From Mycolicibacterium agri (lineage in GTDB: Bacteria; Actinomycetota; Actinomycetes; Mycobacteriales; Mycobacteriaceae), in NCBI RefSeq assembly GCF_002553505.1, contig NZ_PDCP01000023.1:28255-92254 (forward strand): 64,000 bases of DNA, read 5' to 3'. Of this stretch, positions 43,611 to 51,729 are shown one piece after another. Position 1 is the stretch's first letter. Each line of letters opens with the position of its first letter. The notes beneath the pieces were generated by a model, which did not search any database, had not been told where the DNA came from, and worked only from the letters and a program-made list of their open reading frames with translations. The position numbers and the translations under genes were made by a program.

Positions 43611-45046
43611 TGATCGGCATCGTCGTCATCGTGATGGCGGGCTCAATCCTGTTGGCGTTCTGGGCGGGCCGGGCCGTGCGGGGCGGCGGAATCTCCGACT
43701 TCCTGGTCGGCGGCCGGTCCTTTCCCGCGTGGCTCATCTACTTCCTCGCGGTCGGCGAGGTGTACAGCATCGGCACGATGATCGGCTTCCCCAGCGGCAT
43801 TTACGCCAACGGGGCCAGTTACGGCATCTGGTTTCTGGGCTACATCCTGCTGGCCTACTCGATCGGGTACTTCCTGGCTCCCCTCGTGTGGCGCGCCGCC
43901 AAGCGTCACGACGCCATGACCGTGCCCGACGTGTTCGGCCGCCACTACGACAGCAGACGGCTGGAACTGATCACATGCGTGACGATGCTGATCGCGCTGG
44001 TGCCGTGGGGGCAGTACCAATTCATCGGCCTGCAAGTGGTTTTGAGCAATCTCGGCCTCCGGTTGACGCCGGTGCAGTGCGTCATCCTCGCGGGGATCAT
44101 CGCGTTCCTGTGGATCGCGGCATCCGGCATCCGCTCTCCGGCGTTCGTGTCCATCCTCAAAGACACCTTCATGTTGCTCGGCGTGGTGTTGGTCGGGCTG
44201 GCCGCGGTGCTGGCCGCGGGCGGCACCTCCGAGGTGACCGGACCCGACGTCATCAGCCATGCCCAAACCACCATGGGCGGACAGGCTTTGGTGTTCGCGA
44301 TGACGACGATCCTGTTCCAGAGCGTCGTCTTCTACCTCGGCTTCGGTGGGGCCTACGTGTTCCCCGCCCGATCGGAACGGGCCGTCAAGAGTTCGACGGT
44401 GTGGATGCCGATGTACATGCTGATCTACCCGTTCCTGGTATTCGCCTCCTACTACGGCCTCAAGCATCACCCGGGACTGGACGATCCGAACACGGTGTTC
44501 ATGGTGACCGCCAAAGGGCTGCTGCCGGAGTGGATGCTCGGGCTGGTGGCCGCCGGTGCGGCGCTGTCGGGTGTGCTGGTGTTGGCGGCGACGGCACTGT
44601 CCATCGGCGGCATGGTGAGCCGCAACCTGGTTCCGAATGTCGCGCCCGCAGCGCAGCGCCGCTGGACGGTCGCTGTGGTGGCCGGATTCCTGGTGATGGC
44701 CGCGGTGCTCACGCTGACGGCATCGACGCTGATGCTTACGGTGCTCAACCTGGTCTACAACCTGCTGGCCCAGGTGGTGCCGGGCTGGCTGGCGGTGCTG
44801 TTCGCCCGACGGGTGCGCGCTGCAGCGGTGGCCACGGGCATGGTCGTCGGCGTCATATCGGCGGTCGCGTTGTACGCCTCCGGGGTGACCAAGATCGGTG
44901 GCATCAACGCCGGCCTGGTGTCGCTGGGCCTGAACCTGCTGATCGTGTTTGGGTGGAGCCTGCTGTCGCCGGGGACGCGCCGGGCAGCCGTCGCGCAGCA
45001 GGGCGCGCGTGCGGAGTCGGCGCCCGTCGCGGTCGCCGGCAATTGA
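43607..45046 (+). CDS. Sodium:solute symporter (SSS family)
   Basis: A 479-residue transporter with about 13 helices. ISDFLVGGRSFPAWLIYF near the N-terminus and YSIGTMIGFPSGIYANGASY in the first core helix pair are SSS hallmarks. It should take up an organic solute, perhaps an amide or amino-acid derivative used by the amidohydrolase encoded upstream (inference from operon). The start lies within the DUF3311 stop. Expression is expected from the amidohydrolase promoter. Confidence 0.9.
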   Translation: MMIGIVVIVMAGSILLAFWAGRAVRGGGISDFLVGGRSFPAWLIYFLAVGEVYSIGTMIGFPSGIYANGASYGIWFLGYILLAYSIGYFLAPLVWRAAKRHDAMTVPDVFGRHYDSRRLELITCVTMLIALVPWGQYQFIGLQVVLSNLGLRLTPVQCVILAGIIAFLWIAASGIRSPAFVSILKDTFMLLGVVLVGLAAVLAAGGTSEVTGPDVISHAQTTMGGQALVFAMTTILFQSVVFYLGFGGAYVFPARSERAVKSSTVWMPMYMLIYPFLVFASYYGLKHHPGLDDPNTVFMVTAKGLLPEWMLGLVAAGAALSGVLVLAATALSIGGMVSRNLVPNVAPAAQRRWTVAVVAGFLVMAAVLTLTASTLMLTVLNLVYNLLAQVVPGWLAVLFARRVRAAAVATGMVVGVISAVALYASGVTKIGGINAGLVSLGLNLLIVFGWSLLSPGTRRAAVAQQGARAESAPVAVAGN

Positions 45047-45135
45047 GGGTGGCCGGTCGTTGAATTAGACGGCCGACGCTTACGGCGTGGGCTTTACTTT
45101 GCGTGACTTTTCGTGCCACGCGATAGGAGTCCGCC

Positions 45136-45924
45136 GTGCCCGCAGCCCTGATCACCGGCGCCTCGTCCGGCATCGGACGTGAGCTTGCCCGCCTGTTCGC
45201 CGCCGACGGCGTCGACGTCGTCGTGGTGTCGAGCGAACGCAGCGTCGCCGCGCTGACTGCGCTGGCCGAGGAGGTGCGGTCACGTCACGGCGTGCGGGTG
45301 GACACCATCACGATGGATCTGGCGACGCCGGGCGCGGGCCGCGATCTGGTCGGCCGCGTTGACGCGTTGGGTGTCGGCATCGAATATCTCGTCAACAACG
45401 CCGGTGTGGGCATCCTCGGGCTGACGGTTCAGGAGTCCGATCCCGCCGCGGTGTCGCGGATGGTGCAGCTCAACGTCGTCACGCTGACCGACCTCACACT
45501 TCTCTACGCTGCGCGCATGGTGAAGGCGGGGCACGGCGCGATCCTCAACGTCGGGTCGGTCGCCGGCTAGGTGATCCCGCATGGGTTGGAGGCCGGCTAC
45601 GCCGCCAGCAAGGCTTACGTCCGAAGCTTTTCCGCCTGCGTCGCCAACGACCTGCGCGGCACCGGTGTCACCTGTACGCACCTGGCGCCCGGGCCGGTGC
45701 GCACCGAGTTCATGACGACGGCGGGACTGACCACGACGACGAAGCTCGACCGTTACTTCATGGACGCCGAGCCGGTGGCCAAGGCGGGTTACGAGGCGAT
45801 GCGCGCCGGGCGCCAGAACGTGGTCCCGGGCCTGGGCACGAAGGTGATGCGGGTGATGTCGGCCGTGTCGCCGTCGCGGCGGCTGACCGGAGCGATTTCG
45901 GGACGTTTCGTCAGCCGGCACTGA
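45136..45924 (+). pseudogene. Short-chain dehydrogenase interrupted by an in-frame amber stop
   Basis: One continuous SDR frame of 263 codons is broken only by TAG at 45568-45570. The first part has the cofactor motif TGASSGIG (7-14), NNAGVG and the Ser of NVGSVAG; the second resumes in the same frame with YAASK catalytic residues, LAPGPVRTEF and a normal C-terminus. The stop stands where a Tyr codon (TAC or TAT) would complete SVAGY, so one base change is enough. AGGAG precedes the GTG start. It may be a pseudogene, a sequencing error, or rarely read through. No neighbour is coupled to it. Confidence 0.8.
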
Positions 45925-45963
45925 CTCGGGGACCGGCCGCGACCCCCGGTGTCGGCCGTCTCC

Positions 45964-45987
45964 GACAATAGAATATTTTCTATTGTC
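45964..45987. promoter_or_regulatory. Palindromic operator upstream of the acyl-CoA dehydrogenase gene
   Basis: GACAATAGAA (45964-45973), TATT, TTCTATTGTC (45978-45987) form perfect 10-bp arms, ending next to the AGGAGG ribosome site. The GACAAT and GAATAT elements recur in the palindrome before the FCD-type GntR gene (49017-49033), so that regulator probably binds both. Confidence 0.65.
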
Positions 45988-45999
45988 AGGAGGTACACG

Positions 46000-47154
46000 T
46001 TGAAGCTGTCGGCTGAAGAAGAAGTGATCGTCAAGACGGTCCACGATTTCGTGGAAAAGCAGGTCAAGCCCGTGGTGCGCGATCTGGAGCACGCCAACAC
46101 CTATCCCGAAGACCTCATCGAGACGATGAAGAGCATGGGCATCTTCGGGCTGGCCATCCCGGAGCCTTACGGGTTTGTTCAGGTGTCGATGCCCTGCTAC
46201 GTCCAGGTGACCGAGGAACTCGCCCGCGGGTGGATGAGCCTGGCAGGCGCGATGGGGGGACACACCGTGGTGTCCAAGCTGCTCATGCTCTTCGGCACCG
46301 AGGAACAGAAGCAGAAGTACCTGCCCCGGATGGCCACGGGCGAGCTGCGTGCGACGATGGCGCTCACCGAACCCGGCGGCGGCTCGGACCTGCAGGCGAT
46401 GCGCACGGCGGCCCGCCGCGACGGCGACGACTACGTGATCAACGGCAGCAAGACGTGGATCACCAACGCGCGCCGCTCGGGTCTGGTCGCGTTGTTGTGC
46501 AAGACGGATCCCAACGCCGAACCGGCCCATCGCGGCGTGTCCATCCTGCTGGTCGAGAAGGTGCCCGGTTTCACCGTCTCCAAGGATCTTCCGAAGCTGG
46601 GCTACAAGGGCGTGGAGAGCTGCGAGCTGACGTTCACCGACTGCCGCGTGCCCGCCGACGCGCTGCTCGGCACCGCCGAAGGCCACGGCTTCGCGCAGAT
46701 GATGAAAGGCCTTGAGGTAGGCCGACTTCAGGTCGCGGCGCGCGCGACCGGCGTCGCACGGGCGGCGTTCGAGGACGCTCTGCGGTACGCGCAGGAGCGC
46801 GAGAGCTTCGGCAAGCCGATCTGGCAGCATCAGTCGGTCGGCAACATGCTCGCCGACATGGGCACCAAACTCGCCGCGGCCCGTTCGCTATTGCTTTCCG
46901 CCGCAGAGCGATTCGACTCCGGCGAACGCGTCGACATGGAGGCAGGGATGGCCAAGCTGTTCGCGTCGGAGGTGGGCATGCAGATCGCGTTGGATGCCGT
47001 GCGCATCCACGGCGGCTACGGCTACTCGACCGAATACGACGTCGAACGCTATTTCCGCGACGCGCCGCTGATGATCGTCGGCGAGGGCACGAACGAGATT
47101 CAGAAGAACGTCATCGCCAAGCAGTTGGTGAAGAGGGGCGGGTTGACCCTGTGA
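46000..47154 (+). CDS. Acyl-CoA dehydrogenase
   Basis: A 384-residue flavoenzyme. The substrate/FAD motif MALTEPGGGSDLQAMRT, ITNARRSGLV, the C-terminal signature VRIHGGYGYSTEYDVERYFR and GEGTNEIQKNVIA are all normal for the family. A catalytic Glu is expected in the GEGTNE segment. TTG 46000 is chosen because AGGAGG lies 8 nt upstream; the open frame reaches back to 45949 through the operator. Its stop overlaps the CoA-transferase start (GTGA). It probably oxidises the CoA ester made by that enzyme. Confidence 0.92.
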   Translation: MKLSAEEEVIVKTVHDFVEKQVKPVVRDLEHANTYPEDLIETMKSMGIFGLAIPEPYGFVQVSMPCYVQVTEELARGWMSLAGAMGGHTVVSKLLMLFGTEEQKQKYLPRMATGELRATMALTEPGGGSDLQAMRTAARRDGDDYVINGSKTWITNARRSGLVALLCKTDPNAEPAHRGVSILLVEKVPGFTVSKDLPKLGYKGVESCELTFTDCRVPADALLGTAEGHGFAQMMKGLEVGRLQVAARATGVARAAFEDALRYAQERESFGKPIWQHQSVGNMLADMGTKLAAARSLLLSAAERFDSGERVDMEAGMAKLFASEVGMQIALDAVRIHGGYGYSTEYDVERYFRDAPLMIVGEGTNEIQKNVIAKQLVKRGGLTL

Positions 47155-48323
47155 CGCTGCCCCTGAGTGGTCTGACGGTGCTGTCGCTGGAGCATGCGGT
47201 GGCCGCCCCGTTCGCGACCCGCCAACTCGCCGATCTCGGCGCGCGGGTGATCAAGATCGAGCGCCCGGGGTCCGGCGACTTCGCCCGCGGCTACGACGAC
47301 GCCGTCAACGGGCTGTCGAGCTACTTCGTGTGGCTCAACCGGTCCAAGGAGTCGATCGCGCTCGACGTCAAATCGCCGCAGGGTGCAGAGGTGCTGCGCG
47401 AACTCGCCGACCGCGCCGACATCGTCGTTCAGAACCTCGGGCCAGGCGCGGCGGCGCGGCTTGGCCTGTCCGCCGACGAGTTACGCGGGCGCGACCCGCG
47501 CAAGATCGTCGTCGCGATCACCGGCTGGGGCAGCGACGGCCCGTGGGCCGACCGCAAGGCCTACGACCTGCTGGTGCAGTGCGAGACCGGTCTGGTATCG
47601 CTGACGGGCACCCCGGCCGACGTCGCCAAGGTCGGGGTTTCCATCGCCGACATCGCTGCGGGCATGTACGCCTTCAGCGGCATCCTGGCCGCGCTGTATC
47701 GCCGTGAAATCACCGGCCAAGGGGCCTCGATCGAGGTGTCGCTGTTCGAAGCATTGGCCGAATGGGTAGGTCAGCCAGCGCATTTCGCCGCGGGCAAGGG
47801 TCGCCAGCCTGGCCGCTTCGGCGCACAGCACCCCACCATCGCGCCCTACGGCCCGTTCGTCGCCCGCGACGGGCACACCGTGCTGCTGGCCATTCAGAAC
47901 GACCCGGAGTGGACGCGGTTCTGCGAGACGGTGTTGGAGAATCCCGCACTGGCACAGGACGAACGCTTCGCGTCGAACAACCTGCGGGTGGCCCACCGCG
48001 ACGAACTCAACGCGGTGATCTCCGCCCGCTTCGCCGAGTTGTCCACGCAGGCACTCGAAGCCCGGCTGGCGGAGGCGCGGATCGCCTTCGCCGGAGTCAA
48101 CACGGTCGCGGAGTTCCTCGATCACCCAGTGCTGCATGCGCGTGATCGGTGGCGAGACACCGCAACCGAGGCTGGTTCCGTGAAGGCCTTGTTGCCTCCC
48201 ATCGATCTCGGCGTCGAGCCTCGCATGGACGCGGTGCCCGCGCTCGGCGAGCACACCGGCAAGATCCTTGCCGAACTCGGCCGAGACCCAACAACATTGG
48301 CCAAGAGTTCACCACAGCGCTGA
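47151..48323 (+). CDS. Class III (CaiB/BaiF) CoA-transferase
   Basis: A 390-residue CoA-transferase. GLTVLSLEHAVAAPFATRQL opens the fold, GSGDFARGYDDAVNG and FVWLNRSKESIALDVK follow, and the catalytic Asp is in KAYDLLVQCETGL. The family moves CoA between carboxylic acids, for example from succinyl-CoA to itaconate, citramalate or carnitine-type acids. It is translationally coupled to the acyl-CoA dehydrogenase, so the pair would activate an acid and desaturate it. The gene ends 4 bp from the convergent GntR gene. Confidence 0.92.
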   Translation: MTLPLSGLTVLSLEHAVAAPFATRQLADLGARVIKIERPGSGDFARGYDDAVNGLSSYFVWLNRSKESIALDVKSPQGAEVLRELADRADIVVQNLGPGAAARLGLSADELRGRDPRKIVVAITGWGSDGPWADRKAYDLLVQCETGLVSLTGTPADVAKVGVSIADIAAGMYAFSGILAALYRREITGQGASIEVSLFEALAEWVGQPAHFAAGKGRQPGRFGAQHPTIAPYGPFVARDGHTVLLAIQNDPEWTRFCETVLENPALAQDERFASNNLRVAHRDELNAVISARFAELSTQALEARLAEARIAFAGVNTVAEFLDHPVLHARDRWRDTATEAGSVKALLPPIDLGVEPRMDAVPALGEHTGKILAELGRDPTTLAKSSPQR

Positions 48324-48327
48324 CGCG

Positions 48328-49011
48328 TCAGGTCGACGCGTTCTGCGCGGCGAGGTGTTCGGCCAGCAGGCGCCCCGCCTTGCGAATGTGGTTCTCCATC
48401 GCGACGCGCGCCTCGTCAGCATTGTTGGCGCGCAGGTGCTCGATGATCGCGCGGTGATCGTGTGCCGATGCTTCGGGCCAACCCTCAACGGCTGCAAAGA
48501 ATTTGCGCGGCGCGTACGACAACGTGTTCTTGATGAGCCAGCGGATCTTGGGTGACCCCGCCAACCGGTAGATGGTCGCGTGGAACCGGTGATTCAGCCG
48601 CTCCACCGCGTCGTAGTCGTGGTCGGCGGCGGCCTGCTCCAGTTCCGCCTGGATCTGTTCCAGCTCATCGACCCGACCCGCGTCGATGATCTTCGCCGCC
48701 CGTGCGGTGAGTTCGCCGCCAAGGAGCGCCTGGGCGTCGTAGACGTCGCGGACGTCCTCACTGGACAGCGGTGCGACGGTGAAGCCGCGCCGCGGCGAAA
48801 CGGTCAGAAAACCCTCGGTCTGCACCTGCAGCAGCCCTTCGCGGGCCGGCGTCGCGCTGATGCCGAGTTCTTCGGCCACGGTTTCCGGGCGGATGAACTC
48901 CCCCGGCCGCAGCTGACCGGACACGATCAGCTCGCGGACGTGAGCCGCAGCGACATCGCTCAGACGCAGGATTCGCTCCCGCTTGGCGTTCGCCGCGACC
49001 GGTCGATTCAC
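48328..49011 (-). CDS. GntR-family regulator, FCD/FadR type
   Basis: A 227-residue regulator. The winged helix is LRPGEFIRPETVAEELGISA, then TPAREGLLQVQTEGFLTV. The FCD domain (about 80-215) shows an Asp in VRDVYDAQALL and His ligands in LNHRFHATIYRLAG and AHDHRAIIEHL, a likely metal site. GTG 49011 is chosen because the 17-bp palindrome at 49017-49033 lies just before it; the longer frame to 49101 would run through that operator. It likely controls itself and the dehydrogenase/CoA-transferase pair. Confidence 0.87.
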   Translation of the reverse strand: MNRPVAANAKRERILRLSDVAAAHVRELIVSGQLRPGEFIRPETVAEELGISATPAREGLLQVQTEGFLTVSPRRGFTVAPLSSEDVRDVYDAQALLGGELTARAAKIIDAGRVDELEQIQAELEQAAADHDYDAVERLNHRFHATIYRLAGSPKIRWLIKNTLSYAPRKFFAAVEGWPEASAHDHRAIIEHLRANNADEARVAMENHIRKAGRLLAEHLAAQNAST

Positions 49012-49016
49012 ATCCT

Positions 49017-49033
49017 GAATATAGACAATATTC
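49017..49033. promoter_or_regulatory. Palindromic operator of the FCD-type GntR gene
   Basis: GAATAT, AGACA, ATATTC is a perfect 6-bp inverted repeat, 6 nt before the start codon. It shares GACAATA with the palindrome at 45964. Confidence 0.55.
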
Positions 49034-49090
49034 TCCGAACTCCCCTTCTCCGCGCGCCTCAGCACCGGCCATCTCCAGACACCCGGACAA

Positions 49091-49101
49091 TGTGCGTACA
49101 T
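49091..49101. promoter_or_regulatory. Operator-like site 1 for the UTRA-type GntR
   Basis: TGTGCGTACAT, with the preceding base giving ATGTGCGTACAT (49090-49101), near-palindromic. Sites 2 (49216-49227) and 3 (50192-50203) have the same core in one or the other orientation. Confidence 0.45.
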
Positions 49102-49197
49102 TTGCTAGGCCTGTCGGTTGCTGGGCGCTGCCACGGCTGTTTCGAATGCAACCAGCACAAACCAGGTGAAATGGACGTGACAGGAGTGCGCAAACCA

Positions 49198-49227
49198 TTG
49201 ACATCCGGTGTCATTAGTGCGTACATA
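49198..49227 (+). promoter_or_regulatory. Promoter and operator-like site 2 of the UTRA-type GntR gene
   Basis: TTGACA (49198-49203), 18 nt, TACATA (49222-49227). AGTGCGTACATA (49216-49227) covers the -10, so a repressor bound there would block its own gene. Confidence 0.5.
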
Positions 49228-49294
49228 TCGCGTGAAGCCCGCCCCCGCCGCACCCGGTCGGACGCGGGCACGCCATGACATTGGAGGGCGGCAA

Positions 49295-50053
49295 TTGGCC
49301 CACGACCCGGACGGGCAGTCGGCGACACTGCTGGGCCCGGCCTACCAGCGCATCGCGGAGGCGCTGCGCGCGGCCGTGCTGCGCGCGGCCGACACCGATA
49401 CCCGCCTGCCGACCGAGGCCGAACTCGCCGATGCACACGGGGTGAGCCGCCAGACGGTGCGTCGCGCCTACCAGGAACTCGTCGCCGACGGACTGGTCGT
49501 CCGGGTGCCCGGCAAGGGAACGTTCGTGGCCCGCGGAGGGTCGCAGTACCTGCGGCGATTCGGCACCGTCGAGGATCTGATGAGCCTGTCGGTCGACACC
49601 GAGATGGAGGTGCTCTCCCCGCTCACGCGGCGCGTGGAGATCGAGGCCGCCGGCCGCATGGGGTTGCCGGACGACGCGGTCGCGACGGTCTCGTTCCGCC
49701 GGCTCCACCTCGGCGTGCCGTTCTGTGTCACCGACGTCTATCTCCCCCCCGACGTCGGAAAGCTCATCGCCACCGCGCCAGAGGTGCAGCAGGGCGCCTG
49801 TAGCTCACGCACGATCATCGGGCTCATCGACCCGCTGCTCGCCGAGCCGATCAGCGGCGCAGACCAGACCATCACCGTCGCCGTCGCCGACCCGCGCGTC
49901 GCCTCGGCAACAGAGTCCAAGGTCGGTGAGCCGATGCTGCGCATCGACCGGATCTATCGGACCGTGAGCGGTGATCCGGTCGAGCTCGCGATCACCCGGT
50001 ACGTGGCCTCCCGCTACAGCTACAGGTCGAGTCTGCGACGCGGACGCGCCTGA
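49295..50053 (+). CDS. GntR-family regulator, HutC/UTRA type
   Basis: A 252-residue regulator. The winged helix is RLPTEAELADAHGVSRQTVR and RAYQELVADGLVVRVPGKGT; the UTRA domain follows from about residue 95 (EMEVLSPLTRRVEIEAAGRM to the LAITRYVASRYSYRSSLRRG end). TTG 49295 is chosen because GGAGGG lies 6 nt before it and it opens about 14 residues before the HTH, as usual; the frame itself is open from GTG 49208, which overlaps the promoter. It precedes the tricarboxylate-transporter operon and is its likely repressor. Confidence 0.82.
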   Translation: MAHDPDGQSATLLGPAYQRIAEALRAAVLRAADTDTRLPTEAELADAHGVSRQTVRRAYQELVADGLVVRVPGKGTFVARGGSQYLRRFGTVEDLMSLSVDTEMEVLSPLTRRVEIEAAGRMGLPDDAVATVSFRRLHLGVPFCVTDVYLPPDVGKLIATAPEVQQGACSSRTIIGLIDPLLAEPISGADQTITVAVADPRVASATESKVGEPMLRIDRIYRTVSGDPVELAITRYVASRYSYRSSLRRGRA

Positions 50054-50180
50054 GCGTCGCCATCAGGTCGGCACAATGGCCGCAACAATGCGTCCCATGA
50101 TGTGGACCGACCACAGTTTCGTTTCTCCTGCTCATCCCTGGTGACCGCCGCTTACGTGCGGAAAAGAGTTAGACGGGCCC

Positions 50181-50208
50181 TTGACGGCCAAATGTACGGC
50201 CATATGCT
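50181..50208 (+). promoter_or_regulatory. Promoter and operator-like site 3 of the tct operon
   Basis: TTGACG (50181-50186), 16 nt, TATGCT (50203-50208). ATGTACGGCCAT (50192-50203) lies between the two elements and matches the sites at 49090 and 49216 in reverse orientation, so repression by the UTRA-type GntR is likely. Confidence 0.55.
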
Positions 50209-50243
50209 GTCCATGACCCGCATCACAGACGATCGGACAGACC

Positions 50244-51248
50244 ATGACACGTCACATCACGACTACCTGCCTCATCGGCGCCGCGACCACAGCTCTCCTG
50301 CTGTCCGGTTGTGCCTCCGATTCGGAGGGAGGTGACCTGAGCGGGAAGCAGATCCGCTGGATCGTCTCGAGCTCCGCCGGCGGCGGCTTCGACACCACCA
50401 CTCGCCAGCTCGAGCCGTACTTCACCAAGGAGCTCGGCGCCAGTGCCGTGGTGGAGAACCACGAGGGCGGCGGCTATGCGATCGGCGCACAGACCATGCT
50501 GACGGCGGGCGCGGACTGCACCAGCATCGTCACCCACGGCGTGCCCCATCTGCAGTTCTCGTACATGACGCAGGACGTCGATTTCGACTTGTCGTCGTTC
50601 GCCCCGGTCGGCGGGATCAGCATCGAGCCCGGCGTGCTGCGGGTGCGAAACGACGCGCCGTGGAAGACGATCAATGACTTCGTCGAGGATGCCCGCAAGC
50701 GTCCGGGCCAGATCAAGGTCAGCGTCAGCGACCTGCAGAGCAACAACTACATCGCCCTGTTGCAGATGGAGAAGGAGCTAGGCATCGACCTCAACATCAT
50801 CGGGTACGACGGTGGCGGGCCCTCGCGCACCGCGCTGGTCACCAACGAGGTGGACGCCACCCACGCGGGCGTCTTCAACAGCCTGTCGATCGCCGATGAC
50901 AGCCGCGTGCTGGCCGTGACGCAGCCCGAGAACAAGTGGCCCGACATCACCGACAATGCGCCGACGATCAACGCAGCGCTGGGCGTCGACCTGCCGCCGA
51001 ACGCATCGAACTATGTCCTCTTTGCTTCTGCGGAATGCCGCGACAAGAATCCCGAGCGCTACCAGCAGCTTGTCGACGCGCTGGCGGCGGCACTCAAGAA
51101 CGAGGAGTACCTCGCATCGCTGGAGAAGCTGAACGAGAAGTCGAAGGTGGCTTATCTGACACCTGACGAGCTGACCAAGCTGGCGCAGGAGAATCAGGAC
51201 GAAATGCAGCAACTTCTGGATGCGAACCCGGATGCCTTCTCCGGCTGA
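50244..51248 (+). CDS. tctC: Tripartite tricarboxylate transporter substrate-binding lipoprotein
   Basis: A 334-residue solute-binding protein of the TctC/BUG family. The lipobox LLLSGC puts the lipid-bearing cysteine at position 23. RWIVSSSAGGGFDTTTRQLE and VENHEGGGYAIGAQTM are the carboxylate-binding loops, and YDGGGPSRTALVTNEVDATH the third. It captures a di- or tricarboxylate outside the membrane for TctBA. It overlaps the start of tctB. It is the first gene of a nine-gene rightward operon. Confidence 0.92.
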   Translation: MTRHITTTCLIGAATTALLLSGCASDSEGGDLSGKQIRWIVSSSAGGGFDTTTRQLEPYFTKELGASAVVENHEGGGYAIGAQTMLTAGADCTSIVTHGVPHLQFSYMTQDVDFDLSSFAPVGGISIEPGVLRVRNDAPWKTINDFVEDARKRPGQIKVSVSDLQSNNYIALLQMEKELGIDLNIIGYDGGGPSRTALVTNEVDATHAGVFNSLSIADDSRVLAVTQPENKWPDITDNAPTINAALGVDLPPNASNYVLFASAECRDKNPERYQQLVDALAAALKNEEYLASLEKLNEKSKVAYLTPDELTKLAQENQDEMQQLLDANPDAFSG

Positions 51249-51729
51249 GGCCAAATCGGCGCCCGACGCGACGCCTGACACCAAGATGCGGGGCTGGGCA
51301 CTGGTCGCAACGCCGGGCGCGATGGGCATCGGTGTGGGACTGCTCGCTTGGGTGCTGTCCTCTGGGTTGCATCCCGACGATCAGGGCTACCCCCGTGTGC
51401 TGGCCACGGTGCTGGTGATGCTGGGCGCATGGAACATCGTCGCCGACCTGCGGTCGCGCTCCGTCGACAGCGAAATGGACGAGGACTATGGGCGACTGGC
51501 GGTGGGCCGCGTCGTCAGTTTCGTGTTGCTTGTCGCCGTGTGCATCTGGCTGGTGACCCCACTGGGGTTCTACCCGGCCGGCGGCGCCGTGGTGCTCGGC
51601 GGAATGGCGATCATGGGTGTCCGAAAGCCGTTGCTGCTCATCGGTTATCCGGTCGTGCTGCTGGCCGCCGCCTATGTCCTGTTCTCCGTGTTGCTGCGGG
51701 TCCCCCTGCCGTTGGCGAGGGGGTTCTAG
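51220..51729 (+). CDS. tctB: Tripartite tricarboxylate transporter small subunit
   Basis: A 169-residue TctB with four helices (about 28-48, 57-75, 95-118, 135-160). ATG 51220 gives the full frame; ATG 51232 is possible, both inside the end of tctC. The last helix pair holds LLIGYPVVLLAAAYVLFSVL. It associates with TctA in the membrane; its stop abuts the tctA start. Confidence 0.88.
   Translation: MRTRMPSPAEAKSAPDATPDTKMRGWALVATPGAMGIGVGLLAWVLSSGLHPDDQGYPRVLATVLVMLGAWNIVADLRSRSVDSEMDEDYGRLAVGRVVSFVLLVAVCIWLVTPLGFYPAGGAVVLGGMAIMGVRKPLLLIGYPVVLLAAAYVLFSVLLRVPLPLARGF

Noticed and set aside
45571..45924. A separate 117-codon gene after the amber codon
   Set aside because: It is in the same frame as the upstream SDR part and starts mid-fold; no ribosome site precedes it.
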